Counted from the stretch's first letter, positions 20,236 through 29,734 are shown. The stretch is 64,000 bases of DNA from Winogradskyella psychrotolerans (GCF_018860565.1 NZ_JAHKPS010000007.1:1-64000), one strand, 5' to 3'. Made by a program: numbers and translations. Notes: a model not told the origin generated them from the sequence alone.

Positions 20236-20265
20236 ATCTTTGCGACTCTGCGCCTTTGCGAGAAA
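20236..20265 (+). repeat. TTTGCG repeat, copy 4, right bracket
   Basis: This direct repeat of 19801-19830 (27 of 30 identical) starts with ATCTTTGCGACTCTGCGCC and ends three bases before the ATG of the GSCFA gene. The repeat therefore forms that gene's immediate leader. Confidence 0.8.
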
Positions 20266-20268
20266 AAT

Positions 20269-21219
20269 ATGAATCTACTAACAAAAATACCACTAAAACC
20301 ACAGCAGCATCATCAATTAGATTACAACTCTAAGATTATGCTGTTTGGCTCATGCTTTTCAGAGAATATAGGTGAGACGTTTAACTATTATAAGTTTCAA
20401 ACTACAGTTAATCCTTTCGGAATATTATTTCATCCTTTAGCAATTGAAAACCTCATAACTAAGGCAATTAATAAGGATTATTACTCTAAAGAAGATTTAG
20501 AGTTTCACAATGAGCAGTGGTGTTGCTTAGAGGTACATTCAAAGTTAAGTACAACTTCAAGTGCTGCGTTATTAGAGGTTTTAAATAGACAAATTGAAAA
20601 GGCACACAATGATTTGCTTAACGCAAGTCATATTATAATTACTTTAGGAACAAGTTGGGTGTATAGACATATTGCTTCTGATAAAATCGTAGCCAATTGC
20701 CATAAAATTCCACAAAAACAATTTTTAAAAGAACTACTTTCTGTAGCTCAAATAACGGAGTCTCTAGAGGCTATTTTTAGCTTGGTAAAAAGTGTTAATC
20801 CTAATATTACATTTCTTTTTACCGTGTCTCCCGTTAGGCATATTAAAGATGGTTTTATTGAAAATACGCGTAGTAAATCACATTTGTTAGCGGCAATCCA
20901 TCAGGTTATAGAACCTAGAGCGCAACGTTATTATTTTCCTTCTTATGAAATTATGATGGATGAATTACGAGATTATCGTTTCTATAATTCAGATATGCTT
21001 CATCCAAATGAGGTGGCGATAAATTATATTTGGGAAAAATTTAAAACAGTTTGGTTAACTGAAGATGCATTAAAAGTTTTAGAAACCGTTGCCGCTATTC
21101 AAGCTAAAAAAGCACATCGTCCCTTTAATCCAAATTCTGATGCACATCAAGCTTTTCTTTCAAAACTTCAATTAGAAATTGAGAATTTGCACAAGCAATT
21201 TCCTCATATTTCATTTTAA
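20269..21219 (+). CDS. GSCFA domain-containing protein
   Basis: The 316-residue protein carries the family signature GSCFSENIGE near residue 27, with LGTSWVYRH, FTVSPVRHIKDGF and a C-terminal DMLHPNEVA. These resemble the Ser, Gly/Asn and Asp-x-x-His blocks of SGNH/GDSL hydrolases, so an esterase or acyl-transfer activity is plausible but unproven for this family. There is no signal peptide, so it is probably cytosolic. The start lies only three bases after a TTTGCG repeat, leaving little room for a native leader. Confidence 0.9.
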   Translation: MNLLTKIPLKPQQHHQLDYNSKIMLFGSCFSENIGETFNYYKFQTTVNPFGILFHPLAIENLITKAINKDYYSKEDLEFHNEQWCCLEVHSKLSTTSSAALLEVLNRQIEKAHNDLLNASHIIITLGTSWVYRHIASDKIVANCHKIPQKQFLKELLSVAQITESLEAIFSLVKSVNPNITFLFTVSPVRHIKDGFIENTRSKSHLLAAIHQVIEPRAQRYYFPSYEIMMDELRDYRFYNSDMLHPNEVAINYIWEKFKTVWLTEDALKVLETVAAIQAKKAHRPFNPNSDAHQAFLSKLQLEIENLHKQFPHISF

Positions 21220-21332
21220 TATATCATTAGCTTAAAACGACAGTTTTCTTAAATATACGCAATTCGTCGTATGGTTTGGCTTTGTCTTATTGTGCAAATT
21301 TGTCTCATTATTAACCAATAAATTAATTCACA

Positions 21333-21875
21333 ATGAGAAAATTAAACCAAATCATGTTACTTTTAATGACAGTTTTATTAGTAACATTCACATCATGTTC
21401 TAAAGATGACGATGGAGGAAGTGGAGGAAATGCTCCTTCTGGAACTTTAGTTGCCAAAGTAGATGGTACAAATTATGAGTCAATGGAAATCTCTTCTTCT
21501 GCTACTGTTGCAAACAATCCTTCTGGTCAAAGTCTTATTATCATAGCCTCAAATAGCGATGGTAACGCCTTTTCATTTACAATTTTTGGCTACGATGGTG
21601 TGGGAACATATAATTTTGATGGTTCTATTAGTACAGGTGTTAATGTGGCATCTTACTCTGAAACAGAAGTAGATTTAAATAACCCTGTAAATTCTGTTAC
21701 TGAAATGTGGCAGGCTCCATACGAGAATCTATCTGTTGGTTCTATTAGTATTTCTGAAGAAACGGATACTAAAATAATTGGAACTTTTGAGTTTGATTGT
21801 AAAAATGTAGGAGGCGATCAATCTATAAAAAATATTACGGATGGTTCGTTTAACCTAAGTAAACAAATCAATTAA
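21333..21875 (+). CDS. DUF6252-like lipoprotein
   Basis: A lipoprotein signal (LLVTFTSCSKDDDGG, Cys at about residue 22) with an Asp-rich +2 region is followed by a beta-rich domain of about 150 residues. SGTLVAKVDGTNYES at its start and TDTKIIGTFEFDCKN near its end fit the DUF6252 family of Bacteroidota. Such proteins are outer-membrane or surface lipoproteins of unknown role. The next gene starts 10 bp after the stop, so the two are likely cotranscribed. Confidence 0.75.
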   Translation: MRKLNQIMLLLMTVLLVTFTSCSKDDDGGSGGNAPSGTLVAKVDGTNYESMEISSSATVANNPSGQSLIIIASNSDGNAFSFTIFGYDGVGTYNFDGSISTGVNVASYSETEVDLNNPVNSVTEMWQAPYENLSVGSISISEETDTKIIGTFEFDCKNVGGDQSIKNITDGSFNLSKQIN

Positions 21876-21885
21876 GATTTCTAAT

Positions 21886-23796
21886 ATGAAAAAACGACGT
21901 AACCACATAAGTCATCTAGTTTGGGTTGCTTTAGTCTTTTTATTGCAGCCAATATATGGACAGCAAAATGTAGAACCAGAACAGCGCTATGAGTTGGATG
22001 CTAAAATCAATGAAATGACACTGACAATTGGAGGTGTTTTAGTAGTGGCGACTAATGATGGTCTTATAGGTATAAAACCTACTGAAGATAAGCCTGTTTT
22101 TACGTTTAATAATTTTGGAAGATTAAAACCAGAAGAAACAGAATTTATTCCAGGTTCACCTTACGTCATAGTTTCTCAAGGTGCTGGATCTAAATTGGCT
22201 GGTATTGCTAAAACAAAACGTGCAGTTATAGATTATGTTAGAGGCCGTGTTATTTTCAATTCGGAAGACGATAAATGGAATCAAGTCTATACCTGCAATG
22301 TCATTTTACCGCAGAACAAACTAATAATTAGTGGTATTCAAAAAGTGGGAGATAAATTTGAAAAGATGACTCCCAAAGTAGCCGTTTACGATTTATCAAT
22401 TTCTAGTTTAGATTATAGTTTCTTTTTAGATAAACCAGGGCGCGTAGGAGTCGCAAAAGATTTTAGTGTAACCGGAACACCACTTCTGTTAAAAGAGTTT
22501 TTAATTATTCCAACCGCACAAGGTTTAATTGCCAAATCACATGATGGAAAGGAATTATGGACCACTAAAATAAAAAATGTGAGTAAGATGATAGCTGATG
22601 CTTCTGAAAACGAAATTTATGGTTTTGAGGCCGTTAATTCGGGAAAAAACACTCGAATTCATAAAATTGATAAAAATGGTAAAGCTTTATGGCAAGACGA
22701 TAGAAAAATAAAAGGTAAGATATCTAAATTTGAAATTTTACCTCAAGGGTTAGCTGTAGTGAGCAATAAGAGCAGTGGAGGAGATACAAGTGTATTTGCA
22801 ACTAAAGATGAATCTGTAATTGCTTTTTTAAGTGCAACTTCGGGTGAAGATCTGTGGGAAAAGGCACCTAAGACCAAAGGCTATGTGCAGCATTTTTATG
22901 TTATGGAAGATGGTATTTTATTCGGAATTCAATCTGGAGGAATTAATAAAATTTCGTTCGATGGTAAACCACTATTTAAAAAACCGTTAAAAACAGGAGA
23001 AAATATCTTAACCATGGCGCATTCGCCTCAAGGCCTAATATATATTACTAGTGAGGATGCTAATATTGTAAATTTAGATACTGGTGAATCGGTATGGGAA
23101 AAACCATTAAAATATAAAAACTCTGTTTCGGTTGCTTCTACTTTTGATGCTGGAAATAACCGCTATTTAATAGCGGCAGCTAATGAAATTTACGCTATTG
23201 ATGCTAATTCTGGAGATGTATCAGAATTGGCAAAAGTAAAGTTTGAAGAAAAAGAGACCGCAACTACACTTGGTATGCGTGGAGAAAATATCTTTTTAGC
23301 AGCCTCTCAGAACATGATGCTTTTAGACAAAGAAGGCAATGAACTATATCACAGTTATTATAAATCACCAGGAAAAAGTGGTTTTATGAAAGTCGTAGGC
23401 GGTGTGGTTGCAGCAGCATCTTTAGTCGCTACAGCTTCTACTTCATTAGCTGCAGGTGCTAATAATAGAGGTATTGGTGCCAATAATTTACGTAATTATA
23501 ATGATTATGGTAAGGAAGCTAAACGTGCCTCAGAGATGTTTGCTTCTATTAGTGACGCATCTTTTAAAATGATGTCTGAGCGTTTTAAAGCTTCTTCCGC
23601 TACCGAAAATGCACAGTTTATTTTAACCAAAATAGACAAAAACGTTGGTTTGGTAAAAGTGAACAAGGATTCAGGAGAAGTGGTAACGGAAATCGTGCTA
23701 AATAATAAAAAGCCAGAATATAAGGTGGATGATTATGGTGGCTATTTGTTTTATAAAGCTTCTGATAAATCTATTCATACATATAATTTAAAATAA
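21886..23796 (+). CDS. Secreted PQQ-like beta-propeller protein
   Basis: A signal peptide (residues about 1-26, ending IYGQ) precedes repeated blades with DGKELWTTK, KNGKALWQDD, SGEDLWEKAP and TGESVWEKPL, the W-containing motif of PQQ-like/WD40-like propellers. A short hydrophobic Ala-rich segment at about 500-520 (GGVVAAASLVATASTSLAAG) interrupts the last blades and may be a loop or membrane-associated helix. No cofactor or enzyme residues are evident; a scaffold or sensor role is likely. It is paired with the upstream lipoprotein gene and followed by a strong terminator. Confidence 0.82.
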   Translation: MKKRRNHISHLVWVALVFLLQPIYGQQNVEPEQRYELDAKINEMTLTIGGVLVVATNDGLIGIKPTEDKPVFTFNNFGRLKPEETEFIPGSPYVIVSQGAGSKLAGIAKTKRAVIDYVRGRVIFNSEDDKWNQVYTCNVILPQNKLIISGIQKVGDKFEKMTPKVAVYDLSISSLDYSFFLDKPGRVGVAKDFSVTGTPLLLKEFLIIPTAQGLIAKSHDGKELWTTKIKNVSKMIADASENEIYGFEAVNSGKNTRIHKIDKNGKALWQDDRKIKGKISKFEILPQGLAVVSNKSSGGDTSVFATKDESVIAFLSATSGEDLWEKAPKTKGYVQHFYVMEDGILFGIQSGGINKISFDGKPLFKKPLKTGENILTMAHSPQGLIYITSEDANIVNLDTGESVWEKPLKYKNSVSVASTFDAGNNRYLIAAANEIYAIDANSGDVSELAKVKFEEKETATTLGMRGENIFLAASQNMMLLDKEGNELYHSYYKSPGKSGFMKVVGGVVAAASLVATASTSLAAGANNRGIGANNLRNYNDYGKEAKRASEMFASISDASFKMMSERFKASSATENAQFILTKIDKNVGLVKVNKDSGEVVTEIVLNNKKPEYKVDDYGGYLFYKASDKSIHTYNLK

Positions 23797-23819
23797 TCAA
23801 AAACAGATATATGTATAGC

Positions 23820-23856
23820 AGATTAAGCGTAATGAAAAATTACGCTTAATCTTTTT
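23820..23856 (+). terminator. Intrinsic terminator after the beta-propeller gene
   Basis: A perfect 14-bp stem (AGATTAAGCGTAAT against ATTACGCTTAATCT) with loop GAAAA is followed by a T run. It ends the lipoprotein/propeller unit and separates it from the kinase genes. Confidence 0.9.
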
Positions 23857-23985
23857 ATCAATTTGATTTATCGAAAAGAAAATTAGTTTCATGGTAATTA
23901 ATATTACCTTTAACTAACACAGTATTAATTAAGATACTACAATGATATTTTAAATAGCGACAATATCGCGGATAGACTCTACTAT

Positions 23986-25926
23986 ATGAATAAAATTATA
24001 GGACTTTTTATTTTCGGCTTCTTTTCAAGTATTTTATGCGCTCAAAATTTAGACAGCTTATTAGTAGTAGCAAAAAATACATCTAATGATTCTGTTAAAA
24101 TTAGAATGTATAATAAAATAGGCTTCGGCTATATTTTTAATGACTCAAAAAAAGCCATCCAAGTTATTAAAGAAGGTAAGCAGCTAGCGGAGGCTTCAAA
24201 CTTTCAATTCGGATTAACAGAACTTACCAATACTCATGGCATTTATATGGATGTTATGGGAAAAACCGATTCTGCTAAATATTATTTTGAAAAAGCGCTA
24301 AAATTAAGTCATCAATATGGTTTTAAAACTATTGAAAACATGTGCCTCAATAACCTTGGTATGTTTAATTGGAACAGAGGTAACTATGATAATGCCTTAG
24401 ACTACTTTTTTCAGTCCTTAAAAAAAGTGGATGATCTAAAAAATGAGCGCTCGTCTGCGACCCCATTAAATAATATCGGTCTTATTTACCAAGAGATGAA
24501 CCTTAGTGAAAAGGCATTGGAATATCATAAAAAAGCATTAGTGGTTCGTGAAAAATATAACTTAGAGAACGACCAAATAGCCTCATTAAATAATATTGGT
24601 ATCAATTTAAAAGACTTGGGTAGAGTAGATGAAGCTATTACTATATATAAGAAAGGTTTAGATTTAGCTAAACGTAAAAACAATTTACTTGATTATTATA
24701 GGATTTTAGACAATTTGGCAAATGCCTATAATACAAAAGGAAATATTAAATTGGCTTTAAAAACGTATTTGGCTGCTTTAGAAAGACCAGAGAACTACAA
24801 TGCAGATGAGAAAAGGTTGGTGTCAAATTATAATAATATTGCAACTCTATATAACGAAACTGATGCTCCAAAACAGGCCCTAAAATATCTCAATAAAGGG
24901 TTGGCCTTAGTGGACAAGTATCCAGAAATTGAACTAATTGCGGCTGACCTTTATTTAACAAGTGCAGAAAGTCATTATATGCTCAATGATTTTGAAACCG
25001 CAAGAGCACATAAAATTAAATTTATCCGCTTAAAAGATTCGATCTTTTCGGAAACTAATGCCGAAAAAATTGCGGATTTAGAAATTAAATACGAAACGGA
25101 GAAAAAAGAAACAGAGTTACTATTGCATCGTGCAAAAATTGCGGAAAGTGACCTTGTCATTCAAAGACGAAACTACCAAATACTTGGACTTATAGGTTTG
25201 GCCATCGTATTAAGTGTTTTAGGATATTTCATTTATAATCAGCAAAAGTTAAAGAACAAACAACTTCAAAAAGAAAACGAATTAAAAAGTGCTTTAATAA
25301 AAATTGAAACACAGAATAAGCTACAAGAACAACGTTTAAGAATTAGTAGAGATTTACACGATAATATTGGTGCTCAACTTACTTTTATAATTTCGTCTAT
25401 AGATAATTTGAAATATGCATTTAAAATTAAAGACGAAAAATTAACGGCAAAGCTTGATACCATTAATGACTTTGCGTCTAGTACAATTTATGAGCTTAGA
25501 GACACAATTTGGGCCATGAATAAAAGCGAAATTACATTTGAAGATTTAGAAATCAGAATTTCAAATTTTATAGAAAAAGCCAATCTAGCAGCACAAAATA
25601 TAACGTTTCAATTTAATGTAGATAGAACAATTAATAATGCTACTGTTTTTACTTCAGTAGAAGGCATGAATATTTATAGAATAACACAAGAAGCCATACA
25701 CAATACCTTAAAATATGCAGAAGCATCTCATATTAACGTAGAAATATATGAGGTTAATAACCATATCAGAGTTTTGATAAAAGATGATGGAAAAGGATTT
25801 GATATAACCCATACAGTCTTAGGCAATGGGCTTAGAAATATGAAAAAACGTGCTCATGATCTTGGAGGAAATTTGAGTATAGAGTCTGCGCCGGATGAAG
25901 GTACATCGATTACGCTTTTTCTCTAA
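23986..25926 (+). CDS. TPR-containing sensor histidine kinase (NarL-type)
   Basis: A signal peptide (to about residue 19, ILCAQ) leads into a periplasmic array of about seven TPRs (residues about 30-370; for example KALEYHKKALVVREKYN). One transmembrane helix lies at about 398-417 and a coiled coil follows. The HisKA_3 dimerisation helix has RISRDLHDNIGAQLT with the phospho-acceptor His. The HATPase domain has ITQEAIHNTLKYAEA (N box) and DDGKGFD and GNGLRNM (G boxes). It should phosphorylate the regulator encoded 30 bp downstream. The signal sensed through the TPRs is unknown. Confidence 0.93.
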   Translation: MNKIIGLFIFGFFSSILCAQNLDSLLVVAKNTSNDSVKIRMYNKIGFGYIFNDSKKAIQVIKEGKQLAEASNFQFGLTELTNTHGIYMDVMGKTDSAKYYFEKALKLSHQYGFKTIENMCLNNLGMFNWNRGNYDNALDYFFQSLKKVDDLKNERSSATPLNNIGLIYQEMNLSEKALEYHKKALVVREKYNLENDQIASLNNIGINLKDLGRVDEAITIYKKGLDLAKRKNNLLDYYRILDNLANAYNTKGNIKLALKTYLAALERPENYNADEKRLVSNYNNIATLYNETDAPKQALKYLNKGLALVDKYPEIELIAADLYLTSAESHYMLNDFETARAHKIKFIRLKDSIFSETNAEKIADLEIKYETEKKETELLLHRAKIAESDLVIQRRNYQILGLIGLAIVLSVLGYFIYNQQKLKNKQLQKENELKSALIKIETQNKLQEQRLRISRDLHDNIGAQLTFIISSIDNLKYAFKIKDEKLTAKLDTINDFASSTIYELRDTIWAMNKSEITFEDLEIRISNFIEKANLAAQNITFQFNVDRTINNATVFTSVEGMNIYRITQEAIHNTLKYAEASHINVEIYEVNNHIRVLIKDDGKGFDITHTVLGNGLRNMKKRAHDLGGNLSIESAPDEGTSITLFL

Positions 25927-25956
25927 TTAAGAATAAACTGTTTACCTTTTTTATTA

Positions 25957-26625
25957 ATGAATGATATTAAACCTATGAAAATAAAAATTGCTATAGTAGA
26001 TGATAATACGTTTCTAATAAAAGCGGTAGAAGAGAAGCTGTCCTTCTTTGAAGATTTAGAAGTGAAATTTAGTGCCATAAATGGCGCTGATGCTTTAGAG
26101 AGATTAGAGAATAATCATAATCTCGATTTAATCTTGATGGATATAGAAATGCCAATAATGAATGGTATTGAAGCTACTGAAAAAGTAAAGCAAAAATATC
26201 CACACGTTAAAATTATAATGCTTACTGTTTTTGATAATGACGAGAATATTTTTAACGCCATAAAAGCAGGTGCCGATGGGTATTTACTAAAAGAAATTAA
26301 TGCTGGTGATTTACATTCAGGGATCCTAGAAACCTTAAATGGTGGAGCTGCAATGAATCCATCAATTGCACTAAAAACCTTAAAATTATTGCGAAACCCG
26401 TTTGTTGCAGAAGATAAGAAAGCTATAGAAACTATAAAGTTAACAGACCGTGAAGTCGATGTTTTAGAACAATTGAGCAAGGGGTTGAGCTACAATGCCA
26501 TTGCGGATAATCTTATACTTTCTACAGGAACAATTAGAAAACATATTGAGCATATCTACAGAAAATTACAAGTGCACAATAAACTCGAAGCGGTTCAAAA
26601 AGCGAGACGGAATAATCTTATTTAG
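25957..26625 (+). CDS. LuxR/NarL-family response regulator
   Basis: The receiver domain (about residues 7-125) has the acidic pocket IVDD, the phospho-acceptor Asp in LILMDIEMP and the conserved Lys in LLKEI. The LuxR-type helix-turn-helix at about 155-215 contains LTDREVDVLEQLSKGLSYNA and GTIRKHIEHIYRKL. It is the cognate partner of the adjacent TPR kinase. The start at 25957 (MNDIKPMK) could instead be the ATG six codons later (25975); the receiver is intact either way. Targets are unknown. Confidence 0.94.
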   Translation: MNDIKPMKIKIAIVDDNTFLIKAVEEKLSFFEDLEVKFSAINGADALERLENNHNLDLILMDIEMPIMNGIEATEKVKQKYPHVKIIMLTVFDNDENIFNAIKAGADGYLLKEINAGDLHSGILETLNGGAAMNPSIALKTLKLLRNPFVAEDKKAIETIKLTDREVDVLEQLSKGLSYNAIADNLILSTGTIRKHIEHIYRKLQVHNKLEAVQKARRNNLI

Positions 26626-26717
26626 TAGGTTTAAAACTTTATGAGAAGGTTGAGTTTGTCTAAATGTTAATAATGATAGGAAAAATAGTACTACATTCGT
26701 AATCTAAAAAAACAAAC

Positions 26718-27455
26718 ATGAAAAAACTAATTTTTATTTTTTGCGCCTTTGGCTTAACATTTAACTCGTGTTCAAGCGATGATTCTACTGATGATACTGG
26801 AGATCCAGATACTGTTTTGTTGAAATCAACTACTGAAACTTATGAAGATGGCGTTTTTGTAACTAATTATACCTATTCTGATAATAAGTTAGTTGGTATC
26901 TCTTATTCTGGTGGAGACAATGAAGTTTTTAACTATACCAATAATCTTTTAACTTCTATTAAAGAATATATAGATGGTGAATTAGATACGGAAATAGAAT
27001 TAGAATACGATAGTAATAATCGTTTAGTTACTGAGACTTACATGTATGATTTTGGTCCTGGAGAGGTTAATACCTATACTTATAACGCTGATGGTACTGT
27101 TACTATGCTTGAAGCTGGAGTGAACACGTATATATATACCTACGATACCCTAGGTAACCGTATTGAAGAGGAGGATGTTAATGGAAATCAAGACTATGTT
27201 TATACTTATGATACTAAGAATAACCCTTTTAAAAACATTCATCAAAGTGAAGTTTTTGAATTAATGGGACACAGTACTTATAAAAATAATGTGCTAACAT
27301 ACGTTAATACTAGTGGAGTATCATCTGATATTTCTGATGCATATACCAGCTCATATTCTTATAATAATGCAGATTACCCAACAAGTAGTACTATTACATA
27401 TGTACCAGGTACAGATTATGAAGAAGATATTTTTGTAGAATTGTCGTACTATTAA
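26718..27455 (+). CDS. Lipoprotein with YD/RHS-like repeats
   Basis: A lipoprotein signal (FGLTFNSCSSDD, Cys about residue 18) is followed by an Asp/Thr-rich spacer. About 180 residues then repeat the pattern YxYdxxgr: NRLVTETYMYD, VNTYTYNADGTV, YTYDTLGNRIEEED, YVYTYDTKNNP. These resemble single-layer YD/RHS-type beta repeats, too few for a full Rhs shell and without a toxin domain. Short proteins of this type are common in flavobacteria and uncharacterised. It follows the two-component pair, but a 92 bp gap suggests a separate transcript. Confidence 0.7.
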   Translation: MKKLIFIFCAFGLTFNSCSSDDSTDDTGDPDTVLLKSTTETYEDGVFVTNYTYSDNKLVGISYSGGDNEVFNYTNNLLTSIKEYIDGELDTEIELEYDSNNRLVTETYMYDFGPGEVNTYTYNADGTVTMLEAGVNTYIYTYDTLGNRIEEEDVNGNQDYVYTYDTKNNPFKNIHQSEVFELMGHSTYKNNVLTYVNTSGVSSDISDAYTSSYSYNNADYPTSSTITYVPGTDYEEDIFVELSYY

Positions 27456-27480
27456 TAGAATAGATAAATTTTAAAAATAA

Positions 27481-27514
27481 AAAAACTCAAATCTTATAGG
27501 TTTGAGTTTTTTTA
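27481..27514. terminator. Bidirectional terminator between convergent genes
   Basis: The stem ACTCAAATC/GGTTTGAGT (one T-G pair) with loop TTATA is flanked by an A tract on the left and a T tract on the right. It can therefore end transcription of both the 26718 gene (plus) and the 27534 gene (minus). Confidence 0.88.
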
Positions 27515-27533
27515 TGCGATAAGGCTTTTTTAG

Positions 27534-28196
27534 TTAATTTAAAATTTGACTCACTACTCTAAAAAGTATTGAAGTAGGTGCAATTATTAAGCTTATAATG
27601 AAGATATATTTTCCGTGTGTTCTATCACTCTCAGCATAGGAATAAACTTTTTGACCGTTTGGTAAGGTCTTTTTAGATGTCCACAAAAAATAACCTATTA
27701 TTAATCCTAAAAAACCACCTAAAAGCATAAAAAAGTAACCCGCAATAATCCAAAGTTTTTGGTTTCCTTCAGGTTTTGCTAATTGTTTTAATCGTTCCTC
27801 TTTTAAAGAATTGAGTAAATCTTTATCTATAGATTTTCCTCTTTGTATTAATATTTTTTGGGCAAGTGTATAGTCAAAGGCATTCCATTCATCAGATTTT
27901 AATAAAATCTCATAAAGCTCTTTGTTTGTAAAATCAAATAAGTAATAATTTTTATCAATGTTTTCAATTAAATCTTCTGCATCTTTTTCGAGAAGAAGTT
28001 CCGCTTTTTTAAAGTCCGTTTGTTTAATTCTAACTTCAATTTCGTTTTGTAAAGTATTTCCAGAGAAGGTAACATCAACAGGTGGCACATTGTCACCAAG
28101 AACGGTTTCAATACCATTGTTGTTTAGTAATGTTTTTAGTTCTGTAGCCTGTTCTAAACTTGGGAATTTTCTAAATATAGAGTAATCGTCTTCCAT
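27534..28196 (-). CDS. DUF2007-domain membrane protein
   Basis: Residues about 1-75 resemble the DUF2007 'putative signal transducing protein' domain (FRKFPSLEQATELKTLLNNN, then EVRIKQTDFKKAELLL), a small ferredoxin-like fold of unknown function. A helical linker (about 85-140) is followed by two transmembrane helices at about 147-170 and 192-212. There is no signal peptide. It follows coaD on the minus strand after 40 bp and may be cotranscribed. Function unknown. Confidence 0.75.
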   Translation of the reverse strand: MEDDYSIFRKFPSLEQATELKTLLNNNGIETVLGDNVPPVDVTFSGNTLQNEIEVRIKQTDFKKAELLLEKDAEDLIENIDKNYYLFDFTNKELYEILLKSDEWNAFDYTLAQKILIQRGKSIDKDLLNSLKEERLKQLAKPEGNQKLWIIAGYFFMLLGGFLGLIIGYFLWTSKKTLPNGQKVYSYAESDRTHGKYIFIISLIIAPTSILFRVVSQILN

Positions 28197-28236
28197 TTAT
28201 AATAGATTTGTGACATTGGTTATGATAAAATTCAAT

Positions 28237-28698
28237 TTACTTATCATCAACTCTAACACTATCTGGAACTAAAACGGTATAGTCACCATTATTTCTAATA
28301 ACATCTCTTACAATAGAAGATGAAATAAAAGATGTTCGAGCAGCTGTTAATAAAAATACGGTTTCAATTTTTGATAATTTTCTATTGGTATGTGCTATGG
28401 CTTTTTCAAATTCAAAATCAGCAGGATTCCTTAAACCTCTTAAGATAAATTGTGCATCAATGTCTTTACAGAAATCGATAGTTAAGCCTTTGTAGGTTAC
28501 CACTTTTACTTTAGGTTCGTTTTTAAATGTTTCTTCTATAAAAGCTTTTCGTTCTTCTAAAGAGAACATATATTTTTTTTCAGCATTGATACCAATAGCC
28601 ACAACCACTTCGTCAAAAAGTTTAATGCCACGCATTATAATATCGTAGTGACCGTTTGTTATGGGATCAAATGACCCAGGAAATAGTGCTCTTTTCAT
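28237..28698 (-). CDS. coaD: Pantetheine-phosphate adenylyltransferase
   Basis: CoaD converts 4'-phosphopantetheine and ATP to dephospho-CoA, the penultimate step of CoA synthesis. The sequence has the nucleotidyltransferase motif FPGSFDPITNGHYD (T/HxGH type) at residues about 6-19, FILRGLRNPADFEFE in the middle and ISSSIVRDV near the end. The length of 153 residues is typical. A probable -7 box lies upstream at 28745-28752, at the end of ddl. Confidence 0.97.
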   Translation of the reverse strand: MKRALFPGSFDPITNGHYDIIMRGIKLFDEVVVAIGINAEKKYMFSLEERKAFIEETFKNEPKVKVVTYKGLTIDFCKDIDAQFILRGLRNPADFEFEKAIAHTNRKLSKIETVFLLTAARTSFISSSIVRDVIRNNGDYTVLVPDSVRVDDK

Positions 28699-28744
28699 TG
28701 ACTAATTTTTGTTTTTTCCACAGAATAGGAAAACGTATTAATTT

Positions 28745-28752
28745 CAAATATA
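28745..28752 (-). promoter_or_regulatory. -7 box (TATATTTG) upstream of coaD
   Basis: On the minus strand TATATTTG exactly fits TAnnTTTG and ends 46 bp before the coaD ATG. A TTG (28779-28777) lies 24 bp upstream, slightly farther than usual. The box touches the end of ddl, so coaD may have its own promoter besides read-through. Confidence 0.45.
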
Positions 28753-28756
28753 ACTA

Positions 28757-29734
28757 TTAATTTTTCAAGGCTTCTTCAATAGCATTGCTAAACAAATCTT
28801 GTAAACTTATTCCAGCTTCGGCGGCTTGTTGAGGTAAAATACTTTCCTTAGTTAAACCTGGAACTGTGTTTACTTCTAGTAAATAAGGCTCATTATTTTT
28901 AGCGATAAATTCACTTCGTGAAAAACCTTTCATTCCAAGGATTTCATATATTTTTTTTGCTTCTGTTCTCACTTTGGTTGCGTAATCTTCAGAAATTCGA
29001 GCTGGAGTAATTTCTTGTGATTTTCCTTCGTATTTAGCTTCGTAATCAAAGAAATCATTTTCAGAGATGATTTCTGTAATTGGTAAAACAAGCGTTTCGC
29101 CTTTATAAGAGATGACACCAACAGAAACTTCGACACCATCTAAAAACTGTTCGATTATAATTTCATTGTCTTCTTTAAAAGAATTGTCTATTGCAGCTTG
29201 TAAATCTTCTTTTTTATAGACTTTAGATATTCCAAAACTGCTTCCAGCTTTATTTGCTTTTACAAAACACGGTAAGCCTACTTTGGCAATAATGGCATCT
29301 TCATCTACTACATCTCCAAGATTAAGAGGGTAACTCTCAGCGGTTTTAATACCATAAGGTTTTAAGGTGGCTAGTAAATCACGTTTGTTAAAAGTCAGCG
29401 CAGCTTGGTACATACTACAACTAGTTTGGGGTAGATTTAGCAATTCAAAGTAGGCTTGCATAAATCCATCTTCGCCAGGAGACCCATGAATGGCATTAAA
29501 AACGCAATCAAAAGTTATTGTAGTTTCATTTACTAATACCGAAAAATTGTTTTTGTCTATTAAGAATTCTTCTTCCATATCATTAACAAAAACCCATTTG
29601 TCTTTAAAAATATGAATGCGATAAGCATTATATTTTTCTTTGTCTAACGTGTTGTAAACCACGTTGCCACTTTTAAGGGAGATCTTATATTCACTAGAAT
29701 AACCGCCCATTATAATTGCAATATTTTTCTTCAT
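28757..29734 (-). CDS. ddl: D-alanine--D-alanine ligase
   Basis: Ddl makes D-Ala-D-Ala for peptidoglycan precursors. I start it at the ATG at 29734 (MKKNIAIIMGGYSSEYKISL), since the five extra codons upstream are not family-like. The N-terminal domain has NAIHGSPGEDG. The ATP-grasp domain has LPCFVKANKAGSSFGI and ends with LLEVNTVPGLTKESI, supplying the metal-binding Glu/Asn. It is divergent from a PASTA-protein gene, an envelope pairing often seen in this phylum. Confidence 0.96.
   Translation of the reverse strand: MKKNIAIIMGGYSSEYKISLKSGNVVYNTLDKEKYNAYRIHIFKDKWVFVNDMEEEFLIDKNNFSVLVNETTITFDCVFNAIHGSPGEDGFMQAYFELLNLPQTSCSMYQAALTFNKRDLLATLKPYGIKTAESYPLNLGDVVDEDAIIAKVGLPCFVKANKAGSSFGISKVYKKEDLQAAIDNSFKEDNEIIIEQFLDGVEVSVGVISYKGETLVLPITEIISENDFFDYEAKYEGKSQEITPARISEDYATKVRTEAKKIYEILGMKGFSRSEFIAKNNEPYLLEVNTVPGLTKESILPQQAAEAGISLQDLFSNAIEEALKN

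Noticed and set aside
26718..27455. Rhs toxin or polymorphic toxin locus
   Set aside because: Only a few YD-like repeats are present, with no toxin tip, immunity gene or secretion partner; it is a short lipoprotein.
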